From DATLBY01 sp035526665 (GTDB lineage: Bacteria; Acidobacteriota; Terriglobia; Bryobacterales; Bryobacteraceae), in assembly GCA_035526665.1 (NCBI GenBank), contig DATLBY010000488.1:1-33163 (forward strand): 33,163 nucleotides of DNA, given 5' to 3'. A program made the translations under genes and the position numbers. Position 1 is the first letter of the stretch. Every line of letters starts with the position of its first letter. This document shows, one piece after another, positions 1 to 7,999 of this stretch. The notes beneath the pieces were generated by a model. It did no database searches. It was not told the origin of the DNA and saw nothing but the letters and a program-made list of their open reading frames with translations.

Positions 1-72
1 TCGGGCGCGCCCCTGCTGCTCCAACTGGGCACGTTGCTCGGCATCGAGAATCACGGGTCGCGCGAAACGCAT
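1..72 (-). CDS. IS630-family transposase, N-terminal fragment (partial at window edge)
   Basis: On the minus strand an ATG (72-70) follows a good Shine-Dalgarno (AGGAGG about 8 nt upstream) and opens a frame reading MRFARPVILDAEQRAQLEQQ and on to the window edge. This matches the usual opening of IS630-family transposases: a short basic start, then a helix with E-Q-R-x-x-L-E and Ala/Arg-rich residues that begins the helix-turn-helix DNA-binding part. The DDE catalytic domain would lie outside the window. The short length means the call rests on the N-terminal motif plus the TA-flanked junction with the interrupted receptor gene. Confidence 0.6.
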   Translation of the reverse strand, partial: MRFARPVILDAEQRAQLEQQGRAR

Positions 73-138
73 CAGAGAACCTCCTATTGTAGAGATGCTC
101 TGACGCCACCAATCGGCTCTATTTATGAAGCACTACAC
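1..138 (-). mobile_element. IS630-family insertion sequence, 5' end only (runs off window)
   Basis: The left edge holds the start of an insertion sequence lying on the minus strand and cut by the window border. It contains the first 24 codons of an IS630-type transposase. The TonB receptor reading frame next to it stops making sense at a TA dinucleotide (139-140); IS630/Tc1-type elements insert at TA, so I place the element end at 138. The last few codons of the truncated receptor ORF (119-138) are element sequence. The exact end is inferred, because the other terminus is not in view. Confidence 0.65.
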
Positions 139-1170
139 TAGGGGGCACGATATTCCCAGGGAACGGTGCACTAGTGGCAGGATCGATTGCTAGAGCTCCG
201 AAACCGGCGAGGTTTTCCTGCAACATGGCCTCTGTGGGCAAGTTCGCGTATTGCGTTGTGCTGCTGGCAACACGTGAACCCTCGTAGTTAAGGAAGAAGA
301 AGGTCTTGTTGCGCACAATGGGGCCTCCTAAGCTGCCGCCGAACTGATTCTGCCTGAGGGGGGCTTTTACGTTGGAGGGATTAAACGCATTGCGCGCGTC
401 CAGCTTGTCGTTCCGGAGGAACTCGAATACCGTGCCGTGGAACGCATTCGTCCCTGACTTAATCATCGCGTTCACGATGGCGCTGCCCCGTCCGTATTCG
501 GCCGAGAAAGTGTTCTGCATTACCTTGAACTCACTGATTGCGTCCACCGAGAGGTTGATGCCGTATGTCCCGTTGCGCTGAATCCGGGTTTCGACTCCAT
601 TGATGAGGTAGCTGTTCGTGTTAGTCCGGCCGCCCTCGCTTTCGAAGTTGGGGCCGGCGCTGTCGCCGCTGCCAGTCAATACAACTCCGTTAGCAAGGGT
701 GGCCAGTTGCAGGAAGTTCCTCCCGTTTAGGGCAACGTGGAGATCTTTTGATTGCTGATCACCTGGCCGATGTCGGTCGTGCTGGTGGCAAGGACGGGCG
801 CCGAAGACTGCACTTCGATGGCTTCCGTGGTTTGCCCAATTTCCATCGTGATGTCCACGCGCGCCGTTTGGTTGATTTGAAGCGAAATACCCTGCACATC
901 CAAGGGGCGAAATCCACCATGCTCAGCGTGAAGAATATAGTTGCCCGGCTTGAGAGTAGTGAACTGGTAAATTCCCAGTTCGTTGGTCGGCTGCGATGAT
1001 TGCTCCCCCGTGGCGGTATTGTTCGCGGTCACTTTCAGTCCCGGAACGACGGCCCCGCTGGCGTCTCTGACCGTGCCGACGATTCCGGCAAACGTTGTTT
1101 GAGCTGCCGACGGATCGGCGGTGATCGCAATCGCGAGGATAAGACTCGCCCATCTTGTTTCACGCGTCAT
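139..1170 (-). pseudogene. TonB-dependent receptor (Oar-like), frameshifted and truncated by IS630
   Basis: This is the N-terminal part of an outer-membrane TonB-dependent receptor with a signal peptide (ending near ADPSAAQ), a carboxypeptidase-regulatory beta-sandwich (GTVRDASGAVVPGLKV...) and the start of the plug (NTNSYLINGVE; SGTNAFHGTVFEFLRN; GGSLGGPIVRNKTFFFLNYEG). The start at 1170 has a GGAAGAGAGG ribosome site. At about 731 the conserved LPLNGRNF motif is broken: the DNA reads ttg ccc taa acg, where one extra C would give P-L-N-G-R-N. A second frame continues from there to about 140, where the IS630 end replaces the rest. Family members run to about 1,000-1,200 residues, so roughly two thirds is missing. 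It is a dead gene unless the frameshift is a sequencing error. Confidence 0.85.
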
Positions 1171-1574
1171 GGTGAACCTCTCTTCCTTTTGCTCAAACTG
1201 GCCGTCCGGGTACGCACCGAGCGTCCGTTCGTAAGTATTCCAACTAACCAGGATCCTGCCAAAGCTGAATATTGATAGTATGCGGTCGAAACGAGTAGCG
1301 CAAGTCCAAATTCAGGTTCACTCTCGCGGGCGGAATATTTGGGACAGCGTTATGGCACCGAACAATAGTTGGTCCGTATTGGGTGCAGTGAATAAAGACG
1401 TGTTCCTTAGGTATAGGCATTAGCGCGGGACGAGAACTCGTGGTTGTCGTGGATGGCGAACTCCCGTGGGGCGGCTTCGCCTCACTACCCGCGAGATTTC
1501 TGGCGGCACGGGCAGAGGTGAATTCTGTTCTAAGTAGAACATCTTTTGTATTGTATAGTTCATAAGTGGCGTAG
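1171..1574. other. intergenic region between divergent genes
   Basis: This 404-bp gap separates the divergent TonB receptor pseudogene and the PSD1 gene and should hold both promoters. No convincing coding frame or RNA gene was seen. The only structure noted is a short perfect dyad at 1527-1540, with an AT-rich TATAGT hexamer at 1554-1559 that could be a -10 box for the downstream gene. Confidence 0.5.
1527..1540. promoter_or_regulatory. short palindrome GTTCTAAGTAGAAC upstream of PSD1 gene
   Basis: GTTCTA and TAGAAC form a perfect inverted repeat with a 2-nt centre, 35 bp before the PSD1 start. The half-sites equal those of the 17-bp operator found later (GTTCTA-N5-TAGAAC at 19242), but the spacing is 3 bp shorter. 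A protein with the same half-site specificity would be on a different helical face, so this may be an unrelated operator. Confidence 0.3.
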
Positions 1575-3986
1575 ATGACCCTGCTTTTCTATATCTTTCT
1601 TCTCACTGGCGTCTCTGCCGCTGCCAATGCGGCAGTGGACTATACGCATGACGTTCAGCCCATCTTGCAAAAACGCTGCTACGGATGCCATGGGCCCGCG
1701 CTGCAGATGGGCGGTTTGCGGTTGGACCGCCAAGACGCAGTTATGCGCGTCGTGAAAGCGGGCGATAGCACAGGCAGCAAACTACATGCCATGATCACGG
1801 GTAGTGGCAAGTTGCGAATGCCGCCCACGGGGCCGCCGCTGCCATCCAACGAGGTGGCAACGCTGAAAGAGTGGATTGACTCCGGTGCCAATTGGCCAAC
1901 CAGGGGCACTACAGCCGCACTGCCTTGGTCGTTTGCACCAGTACGACATCCTGCTGAACCGGTGATTAACGATTCTTGGAAGCGAAATGCCATCGACTCG
2001 TTTATTCTCGCTAGGCTCCAAAGCAAGACGATCCGGCCATCCCGGGAGGCGGAGCATCGAACGCTGTTGCGCCGAGTCTACATGGACCTCATCGGGCTTC
2101 CGCCTACTCCGGAGCAGGTCGATTCGTTTATCGCCGATATGCGCCCCGATGCCTATGAGCGCGTCGTAGATGAGTTGCTCGCATCGCCGCACTACGGCGA
2201 GAAATGGGCGCGCCACTGGCTCGACTTGGCACGCTATGCGGACAGCGAGGGCGGTGTTCAGGATTACGCTCGGCCGTTTGCCTGGCGTTATCGAGAATGG
2301 GTTATCAACGCCTTCAATCAAGACATGCCGTTCAACCGATTTACCGTTGAGCAGATCGCGGGCGATCTGCTTCCCAAGGCCAACGTCTCGCAAAAAATCG
2401 CTACAGGCTTTCACCGCAACACAATCACGAGCCGTGAAGGAGGCGTCGACCTGGACCGAATTCGGTTCGAGCAACTTGTGGATCGCACCAGCACTATCGG
2501 CGCTGTCTGGCTCGGGCTAACCGTAGGTTGCTCGCAATGCCACGACCACAAATTCGATCCCATCGCCCAGAAGGATTTTTACAGCTTAATGGCGTTTTTC
2601 GAGAACGTCGCTGAACTGGATTTGGAAGCGCCGCTCCCGGGTGAGTGGGGCATCTACCGTCAATACGCCAAGGATTTCCGCCTCCAACGGGACAAGCTGC
2701 TCAGTGACTACAAAATTGCCGATGCGCTGGCTAGCTGGGAGAACGGTCTTCGCGACGCTTTGGCCAACCCGGGGAAGCGGCCAAACTGGGATGTCTCCTA
2801 TGATTCGTACTCGAAATCCGTCGATCATGGCCGTCGCATTTTGCTAAAGAGGCCTTCCGAACGGAGCGACCGCGAGCAGGATGGGCTCGTCGATCACTTC
2901 GTAAAGTCGTCTTCAGGTGGGATCGGCAAGGAAAAGTATGAAGCGTTGAAGTTGAAGGAACTTGGGGAAAAACTCAAGGCGCTGGAAGACAAATACCCGA
3001 GGCTCAGTACCGCGATGACGGTCGCAGAAGAGAGCGAGCGTTCGCCGACGCATGTTCGGATACGCGGCGTCTGGTCTGAGAAAGGGGATGCAGTATTACC
3101 CGGCACCCCTGGGTCTCTACCTCCGCTTAAAGACGGCACGGATCGTCTGGCGCTCGCCAAGTGGCTTGTCTCTCGCGACAACCCCCTAACTGCTCGCGTC
3201 ACGGTCAACCGCTTGTGGCAGGAGTTGTTTGGACGTGGCCTAGTCCGCACCACCGAAGACTTCGGTGCACAGGGCGAGAAACCGACCTATCCAGAATTGC
3301 TCGACTGGCTTGCAAGCGAATTTGTGGAGCGCGGCTGGAGTATGAAGCGTGTGGTGCGGCTCATTGTTACCTCCGCGACGTATCGTCAGGCATCCGATTC
3401 GAGGCCCGACCTCAACACAATCGATCCGGCGAATACGCTGCTGGCGCGACAGTCTCGTTTCCGGCTCCCAGCCGAACTAATCCGCGACTCCGCCCTACAG
3501 GTCAGCGGGCTCTTGAACGACTCAATCGGCGGTCCAAGCGTAAAGCCGCCGCAACCCGAAGGGGTCGCTGAGCTGCAGTACAAGATGAATTGGGAAGAAA
3601 CAAAGGATCGCACCAAGTACCGCCGGGGTCTCTACATCTTCGTGCAACGTACGGCGCTCTATCCACTGCTAATGAACTTTGACGCGCCGGATCGCACGGT
3701 CAGCTGTGCACGCCGCGACATTTCGAATACACCGCTGCAGGCCCTGAACCTGATGAACGACCCCATCTTCGTCGAAGCGGCGCAGTCTTTGGCTTGGCGC
3801 ATTCTGCAGGAAGCTCCGGCAAACCGCATCGACTATGCTTTTCAGCTGTGTTTCGCACGTTTGCCCAGTGCCCGTGAGCGCGATCTGATCCTAAGTTATC
3901 AGGATCACGGTCAATCCCAGGAAGCTAAATGGTTCGGACTGAGCCGTGCACTACTCAATTCCGATGAGTTCCTCACCAGGGAGTAA
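1575..3986 (+). CDS. PSCyt1-PSCyt2(DUF1549)-PSD1(DUF1553) cytochrome-like exported protein
   Basis: This 803-residue protein has a signal peptide (hydrophobic residues 2-19) and was probably exported. An N-terminal planctomycete-type cytochrome c domain carries a CxxCH haem motif (C35, C38, H39) and the typical R-M-P-P-T-G segment. DUF1549 follows, with motifs such as FILARL, DLIGLPPTPEQV and YGEKWARHWLDLARYADSEG, and a second CxxCH (GCSQCHDHKFDP, near residue 318). DUF1553 fills the C-terminal half (DNPLTARVTVNRLWQELFGRG; NTPLQALNLMNDP). The biochemical role of the family is not established; in Planctomycetes, Verrucomicrobia and Acidobacteria these genes almost always sit next to a DUF1501 gene, as here (2-bp gap), suggesting co-translation. 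The ATG start at 1575 gives the signal peptide; its ribosome site is weak. Confidence 0.9.
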   Translation: MTLLFYIFLLTGVSAAANAAVDYTHDVQPILQKRCYGCHGPALQMGGLRLDRQDAVMRVVKAGDSTGSKLHAMITGSGKLRMPPTGPPLPSNEVATLKEWIDSGANWPTRGTTAALPWSFAPVRHPAEPVINDSWKRNAIDSFILARLQSKTIRPSREAEHRTLLRRVYMDLIGLPPTPEQVDSFIADMRPDAYERVVDELLASPHYGEKWARHWLDLARYADSEGGVQDYARPFAWRYREWVINAFNQDMPFNRFTVEQIAGDLLPKANVSQKIATGFHRNTITSREGGVDLDRIRFEQLVDRTSTIGAVWLGLTVGCSQCHDHKFDPIAQKDFYSLMAFFENVAELDLEAPLPGEWGIYRQYAKDFRLQRDKLLSDYKIADALASWENGLRDALANPGKRPNWDVSYDSYSKSVDHGRRILLKRPSERSDREQDGLVDHFVKSSSGGIGKEKYEALKLKELGEKLKALEDKYPRLSTAMTVAEESERSPTHVRIRGVWSEKGDAVLPGTPGSLPPLKDGTDRLALAKWLVSRDNPLTARVTVNRLWQELFGRGLVRTTEDFGAQGEKPTYPELLDWLASEFVERGWSMKRVVRLIVTSATYRQASDSRPDLNTIDPANTLLARQSRFRLPAELIRDSALQVSGLLNDSIGGPSVKPPQPEGVAELQYKMNWEETKDRTKYRRGLYIFVQRTALYPLLMNFDAPDRTVSCARRDISNTPLQALNLMNDPIFVEAAQSLAWRILQEAPANRIDYAFQLCFARLPSARERDLILSYQDHGQSQEAKWFGLSRALLNSDEFLTRE

Positions 3987-3988
3987 TC

Positions 3989-5422
3989 ATGGAGCCGATT
4001 CAGCTCGCCCGCACCCTACGTCGCCGCGACTTCATCTCTTCCGCCGCAGGAGGGGTGGGAATGGCCGCCTTGGCAAATCTGCTTGCAGAGGAGGGCCGCA
4101 CCGCCGAGGCGCCGATTATTAACCCGTTCGAGCCAAAGAAGCCACACTTTGCCCCGGCTGCGAAAAACATCATCTTCCTCTATATGGAAGGTGCCCCCAG
4201 CCAGATTGACTTGTGTGATCCTAAGCCAGAATTGATGAAATGGCATGGTCAGCCTTTGCCGCCCTCAATGACAAAGGACCTGAAATTTGCCTTCATCAAG
4301 CCGAATGCAAAGGTGCTTGGGTGTAATCGGCCCTTTGCCAAGCACGGCCAAAGTGGTGCCGAGTTTAGCGATTGGTTAGATGCATGGAAGCCTATCGCGG
4401 ATGATTTGTGCGTGGTTCGTTCCATGCACACAGACGCCGTCAATCACCAGCCTGCCGACATGATCCTGTTCACCGGCCACATGCTCCCGGGCCGTCCAAC
4501 CTTGGGCTCTTGGATCCTATATGGCCTCGGGAGTGAGTCCAGGAATCTCCCCGGCTTTATCGTTCTCAGCACGGGTAAGAACAATATGAGCCAATCGGCT
4601 CAATGGTCAAGCGGTTTCCTGCCCTCGAACCATCAGGGGGTACTGTTCCGCCGCACGGGGGACCCCGTACTGTACGTGTCCAATCCCGAAGGCGTGAGTC
4701 GAGAAGACCAGCGCCGGGATTTCGAATTAGTGGCCGCGCTCAACCGCGAGCGTTTCGGTAAGACGGGCGACATGGAGATCGCCTCGCGCATCTCCTCCTA
4801 CGAGATGGCGTTCAGAATGCAGATGAGTACCCCCGAGTTGCTCGACGTCGCGAAAGAGCCAGCCGGTATGCGCACGCTTTATGGTCTTGAAGAAGAGACT
4901 ACGAGAGCCTTCGGCACCAATTGTCTTTTGGCACGCCGAATGATCGAGCGGGGGGTGCGAGTCGTCATGGTGACGCACTCCTCGTGGGATCAACACACTG
5001 ATTTGCAGAAGGATTTGAAGAAGAATTGCGACATCACCGCAGGTCCAATCGCCGCGCTTATCCAAGATCTCAAGCAGCGAGGCATGCTCGATAGCACATT
5101 GGTGGTCTGGGGAGGGGAGTTTGGCCGTACGCCGCTGGGTGACTTCCGCAACGGTGAAGAAGCCACTGCGGGTCGCGACCATCACGCAAGCTGCTTTACG
5201 ATGTGGCTAGCGGGCGGCGGTATTAAGTCCGGTATAACGATCGGGAAGACCGACGACTTGGGCATGAAGGTGATCGAAGATCCCGTCCACGTGAACGATT
5301 TACAAGCCACCATCCTGCACTGCCTCGGCTTCGATCATACGCGGCTCACGTACCGCCACATGGGCCGGGACTTCCGGCTAACCGACGTCCAGGGAGAGGT
5401 AATCCGTAAAATGATTGTGTAG
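3989..5422 (+). CDS. DUF1501 domain protein, Tat-exported sulfatase-like
   Basis: This 477-residue protein starts 3 bp after the PSD1 stop and is presumably the second gene of that operon. The N-terminus has a twin-arginine signal (RRRDFISSAAGGVGMAAL, residues about 11-28), so a folded, possibly metal-containing protein is expected outside the cytoplasm. DUF1501 belongs to the alkaline phosphatase/sulfatase superfamily; typical stretches are visible: IFLYMEGAPSQIDLCDPKP, MHTDAVNHQPADM, VVWGGEFGRTPLGD and GRDHHASCFTMWLAGGG. The C-terminus (FDHTRLTYRHMGRDFRLTDVQGEV) is the normal family ending, so the gene is full length. Its substrate is unknown. Its constant pairing with PSCyt/PSD1 proteins suggests one functional unit. 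Confidence 0.9.
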   Translation: MEPIQLARTLRRRDFISSAAGGVGMAALANLLAEEGRTAEAPIINPFEPKKPHFAPAAKNIIFLYMEGAPSQIDLCDPKPELMKWHGQPLPPSMTKDLKFAFIKPNAKVLGCNRPFAKHGQSGAEFSDWLDAWKPIADDLCVVRSMHTDAVNHQPADMILFTGHMLPGRPTLGSWILYGLGSESRNLPGFIVLSTGKNNMSQSAQWSSGFLPSNHQGVLFRRTGDPVLYVSNPEGVSREDQRRDFELVAALNRERFGKTGDMEIASRISSYEMAFRMQMSTPELLDVAKEPAGMRTLYGLEEETTRAFGTNCLLARRMIERGVRVVMVTHSSWDQHTDLQKDLKKNCDITAGPIAALIQDLKQRGMLDSTLVVWGGEFGRTPLGDFRNGEEATAGRDHHASCFTMWLAGGGIKSGITIGKTDDLGMKVIEDPVHVNDLQATILHCLGFDHTRLTYRHMGRDFRLTDVQGEVIRKMIV

Positions 5423-5671
5423 GCACATCACATCGGGCGCGCTCAAGGGCGGCAGTGCGGTTTAGTGGGTAGGCCAATGGTACCAAACACGCGGCGATGA
5501 GACTTGTGCACCGGCCGGATTGGACATTGAACGCGCGGCACAACTTCATCAGGAAAAACTCAACAAAGTAATGTCCACTGACAAAGTTGCCCAAAGGAGC
5601 GCAACTCCGCGTTGCGACACGGCCATTACCAAAAGGCTGGAGTCAAGCTTCAAAGGCGTTTCCCTTCAGCG
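5423..5671. other. non-coding spacer left of the IS66 element
   Basis: No gene or clear terminator was recognised in this stretch between the DUF1501 stop and the IS66 terminus. It does not encode the missing C-terminal half of the ABC ATPase that is cut at the other IS66 end (14172), so the two flanks of the IS66 were not contiguous in a simple insertion. Confidence 0.5.
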
Positions 5672-5703
5672 GTAAGCACGAGATCAACCCCTCTGGTGCC
5701 TGA
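5672..5703 (+). repeat. IS66 terminal inverted repeat, tnpC side
   Basis: It reads GTAAGCACGAGATCAACCCC then TCTGGTGCCTGA. The reverse complement of 14140-14171 matches it at about 26 of 32 positions, including the terminal GTAAGCAC and the AACCCCTCTGG core. GTAAGC is a common terminus in the IS66 family. Confidence 0.85.
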
Positions 5704-5742
5704 CCAGCGGGCCAGCGGATATTGAGATGGATGGGAAGCGGG

Positions 5743-5941
5743 TTACGGGGCGACCTGCGCCCAGCGGTGCGGCAGCAGCTTTTCGAGCCGTTTTACGGGA
5801 TGTTCCGCAATGCGGCCGAGCACATCGCGGAACCAGGCATACGGATCGATTCTGGCCAGTTCACACGATGTAACGAAGCTGCGGAGAACAGCCGCAGTCC
5901 TGCCTCCGTGGTCGCTGCCAAAGAATGTCCAGTTGTTACGG
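5743..5941 (-). pseudogene. IS66 transposase TnpC, detached C-terminal part
   Basis: The minus-strand frame reads RNNWTFFGSDHGGRTAAVLRS up to PHRWAQVAP and a TAA at 5743, the standard end of IS66 TnpC including the C-terminal helical segment. It has been separated from the rest of the gene (9399-10756) by the RIT insertion. Joined across one TTACGG copy, the two parts give 1,557 nt, exactly 519 codons with stop, and restore V-G-R-N-N-W-T-F-F. As it stands the fragment has no start and cannot be expressed as transposase. Confidence 0.9.
5936..5941 (+). repeat. TTACGG direct repeat, left boundary of RIT element
   Basis: TTACGG occurs here and at 9393-9398, directly bracketing the three-recombinase element. 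Keeping one copy restores the tnpC frame exactly, so it is the probable crossover core or short target duplication of the insertion. Confidence 0.75.
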
Positions 5942-6050
5942 TTATGTACACATGCACATAACCGCAATTATGCACAGGCGGTGATTATGTGCAGTCCGCA
6001 GTTGTCTTCCCCGGCCTGATGGATTGGGAAGAGCAGTGAACTGCACATAA
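5942..6050. promoter_or_regulatory. cluster of TTATGYRCA-type sites at left RIT end
   Basis: Five related 9-mers occur: TTATGTACA (5942-5950), its inverse TGCACATAA (5953-5961), TTATGCACA (5969-5977), TTATGTGCA (5985-5993) and inverted TGCACATAA (6042-6050). A 12-bp perfect inverted pair spans 5984-5995 and 6040-6051. The right end repeats the TTATGCACA and TTATGTGCA units within its inverted repeat. Their regular arrangement suggests core and arm binding sites for the Rit recombinases; positions may be off by a base. Confidence 0.6.
5962..6010 (+). repeat. RIT terminal inverted repeat, left
   Basis: The 49-bp sequence from CCGCAATTATGCACAGGC to CGCAGTTGTCTTCC is repeated inverted at 9350-9398 with two mismatches (C/T at the fourth base and G/C near base 19). 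It ends 44 bp downstream of ritC's stop, outside the coding trio. Confidence 0.9.
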
Positions 6051-6053
6051 TAC

Positions 6054-7064
6054 CTACAGGCCTTGCAGAAAACGGAGCAAGCCCTCGGGCGGCTTGTACC
6101 GGACCTGCTTTGCAGTGACCGGCTGCACGAGCTTCAGTGCTTCTGCCTTCATCTTCAGGTCGGCTTCAACATAGATGTGCGTTGTAGCCGGACTCTCGTG
6201 GCCGAGCCAGAGCGCGATCAGCGTAATGTCGACGCCAGATTGCAGAAGATGCATGGCCGTTGTGTGCCGAAAGCTATGCGGCGAAACTCGACGCTGTGCC
6301 AGGCTGGCGCACTTTCCGACGGCGGCTTTCGTGGCGCGCTTCAGGCGATCGGTAATCGCAGACCGTGTGAGCGGGCCACCGCCGGCAGCCGGAAACAGCG
6401 AGCCGCCCGGTGCAGGATCGATGCGTAAAAGCCAACGGCGGATCTGAATTGCGGTGGCCGGCCAGATGGGTACCGTTCGATCCTTGCGACCTTTGCCATG
6501 AAGACGAACCATGGGACTGCCCTCCAGGGTCACATCGGCGACCTTGATGCCACGTGCCTCAGATACGCGAGCTCCGGTGTTGTAGAGCGTGGACAAGAGA
6601 ACTTGATCTCGTTGGCCCGCCCATGTGGTTGGATCGGGAGCGTTGATGATCGCCTGCACTTCTTCGCGTGACAGGAATCCGACCAGAGACCGATTGCAGC
6701 GCTTCATCGGAATGGCGAGGGCACGTTGGATGATCGCGAGCGCCTCCGGGTTCTTCAATGCGGCAAAACGCAAGAACGAGCGAACGGCCGCCAACCGCGC
6801 GTTGCGGCTCCGAATGGAGTTGTTCCGATCCTTTTCGAGGTGATCGAGAAACGCGAGCACTAAGGGGGTATCCAGATCGGCCAACACCAAACTTTCGGTT
6901 GGTTTATTCCATCGATCGCGAGCGAACTCGAAGAGCAGCCGAAAGCAGTCGCGATAGGCTGCCACCGTTTGCGGACTCGAATCGCGCTGGCGAATCAGCC
7001 GGTCCAGGAAGAACTCTTCGACGAGTTTGGCAAACCTGCCTTCCGGGGAGTTGGATGTTTTCAT
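6054..7064 (-). CDS. ritC: RIT tyrosine recombinase, third gene (RitC)
   Basis: This 336-residue tyrosine recombinase has an N-terminal SAM-like DNA-binding domain (residues about 10-115) and a C-terminal catalytic domain. The catalytic set is complete: R166 (TGARVSEA), K191 (HGKGRKDR), H263 and R266 (HSFRH), H289 (LGHES) and the tyrosine nucleophile Y298 (HIYVE). The frame is open far upstream, but I start at ATG 7064 because it overlaps the RitB stop (ATGA) and gives the expected length. It cuts and rejoins the element ends together with RitA and RitB; the division of labour among the three proteins is not settled for the family. Confidence 0.9.
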   Translation of the reverse strand: MKTSNSPEGRFAKLVEEFFLDRLIRQRDSSPQTVAAYRDCFRLLFEFARDRWNKPTESLVLADLDTPLVLAFLDHLEKDRNNSIRSRNARLAAVRSFLRFAALKNPEALAIIQRALAIPMKRCNRSLVGFLSREEVQAIINAPDPTTWAGQRDQVLLSTLYNTGARVSEARGIKVADVTLEGSPMVRLHGKGRKDRTVPIWPATAIQIRRWLLRIDPAPGGSLFPAAGGGPLTRSAITDRLKRATKAAVGKCASLAQRRVSPHSFRHTTAMHLLQSGVDITLIALWLGHESPATTHIYVEADLKMKAEALKLVQPVTAKQVRYKPPEGLLRFLQGL

Positions 7065-7999
7065 TGGCAGTCTCCGGATGAGAAGCGGGAGAACCGCTGC
7101 GATGCGCCGCTCATCAACTCCGGGGTTGCGGAGATATACCAATAGGTGTCGGACACTTTCGCGTGTCCAACATAGGTCGAGATGGCGTTGGCCACATGAT
7201 CGATCTGGTTGTCTTGCTGGCCGCGCAGCAATGCCTGACAGATAAACGTGTGACGCAGGTCGTGGATGCGGGGCTGTGCATGGCCACCGCGGGCAACCCA
7301 ACCCAAACGGCGGCGAAGACGGTCGGAGGTGTTATGGATGGTTCGTTTCGGAATCGGCCGCCCATCGAATGTAAGGAAGATCTTCTCGACCCCTGCGCCA
7401 CGCGGCGTAGCGAGGGTAGCCTTCCGGTATACCGCCAGGGCTCTCGCCGTGCTGGCGTGAATCGGCACCAGCCGTGACTTCTTAAACTTGGTCTCGCGGA
7501 CCGTCAGCGAGGGCTGATCCAGATTCAGATCCTTTCGTTCTAAATGAAGCGCCTCAGAAAGACGCATGCCAGTCGCCGCCAGCAGGCCGAACAGTGTCAC
7601 GTACGTGAGCGGGCGTAGTCCGTCTGGCTTCAGTTCGCCGGCGGCGACCAACAATGCCGCCACCTCAGCTTCCGTGTAGATGTGTGGAGAGAGTCGCCGA
7701 TGGCCGGGACCGCAAAGCCCCAAAGGGAGCACTGGGCAGCAGGGATCGAACTGGCGGCAATATTTAAGAAAAGGACGCAGCGCCTCCACGCGTCGGGCCG
7801 CCGTTACAGGCCCAGGAGCGATGGATCCTTGCACCCAGGCAAGCAACAACTCAAAAGTCAGAGCCTCCGCATCGGCTTGCTCGCCGGCGAAGCGCGCGAA
7901 TGCGAGGAGTTGGTAGCCCTCGCCACGCAGATCGAAGCCCATGGCGCGGCGCGAAACCAGATAATCCTCGACTTGCGCGGCGACTGTGGAGGTCTTCAT
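7061..7999 (-). CDS. ritB: RIT tyrosine recombinase, second gene (RitB)
   Basis: This 312-residue tyrosine recombinase has catalytic residues R146 (TGMRLSEAL), K171 region (RETKFKKSR), H246 and R249 (HDLRH), H279 (VGHAKVSDT) and Y288 in WYIS. I start at ATG 7999, which has a GGAGG ribosome site and overlaps the repaired RitA stop (ATGA), rather than at the GTG/ATG six codons upstream. The 4-bp overlaps on both sides mark tight translational coupling of the trio. No disruption is seen. Confidence 0.9.
   Translation of the reverse strand: MKTSTVAAQVEDYLVSRRAMGFDLRGEGYQLLAFARFAGEQADAEALTFELLLAWVQGSIAPGPVTAARRVEALRPFLKYCRQFDPCCPVLPLGLCGPGHRRLSPHIYTEAEVAALLVAAGELKPDGLRPLTYVTLFGLLAATGMRLSEALHLERKDLNLDQPSLTVRETKFKKSRLVPIHASTARALAVYRKATLATPRGAGVEKIFLTFDGRPIPKRTIHNTSDRLRRRLGWVARGGHAQPRIHDLRHTFICQALLRGQQDNQIDHVANAISTYVGHAKVSDTYWYISATPELMSGASQRFSRFSSGDCQ

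Noticed and set aside
1527..1540. Fifth member of the 17-bp IclR dyad set
   Set aside because: Half-sites match but the spacing is 2 nt instead of 5, so the same dimer is unlikely to bind; listed only as a separate palindrome.
7065..7301. N-terminal extension of RitC (79 extra residues)
   Set aside because: The extension is the shadow of RitB in another frame; ATG 7064 overlaps the RitB stop as ATGA and gives the normal length.
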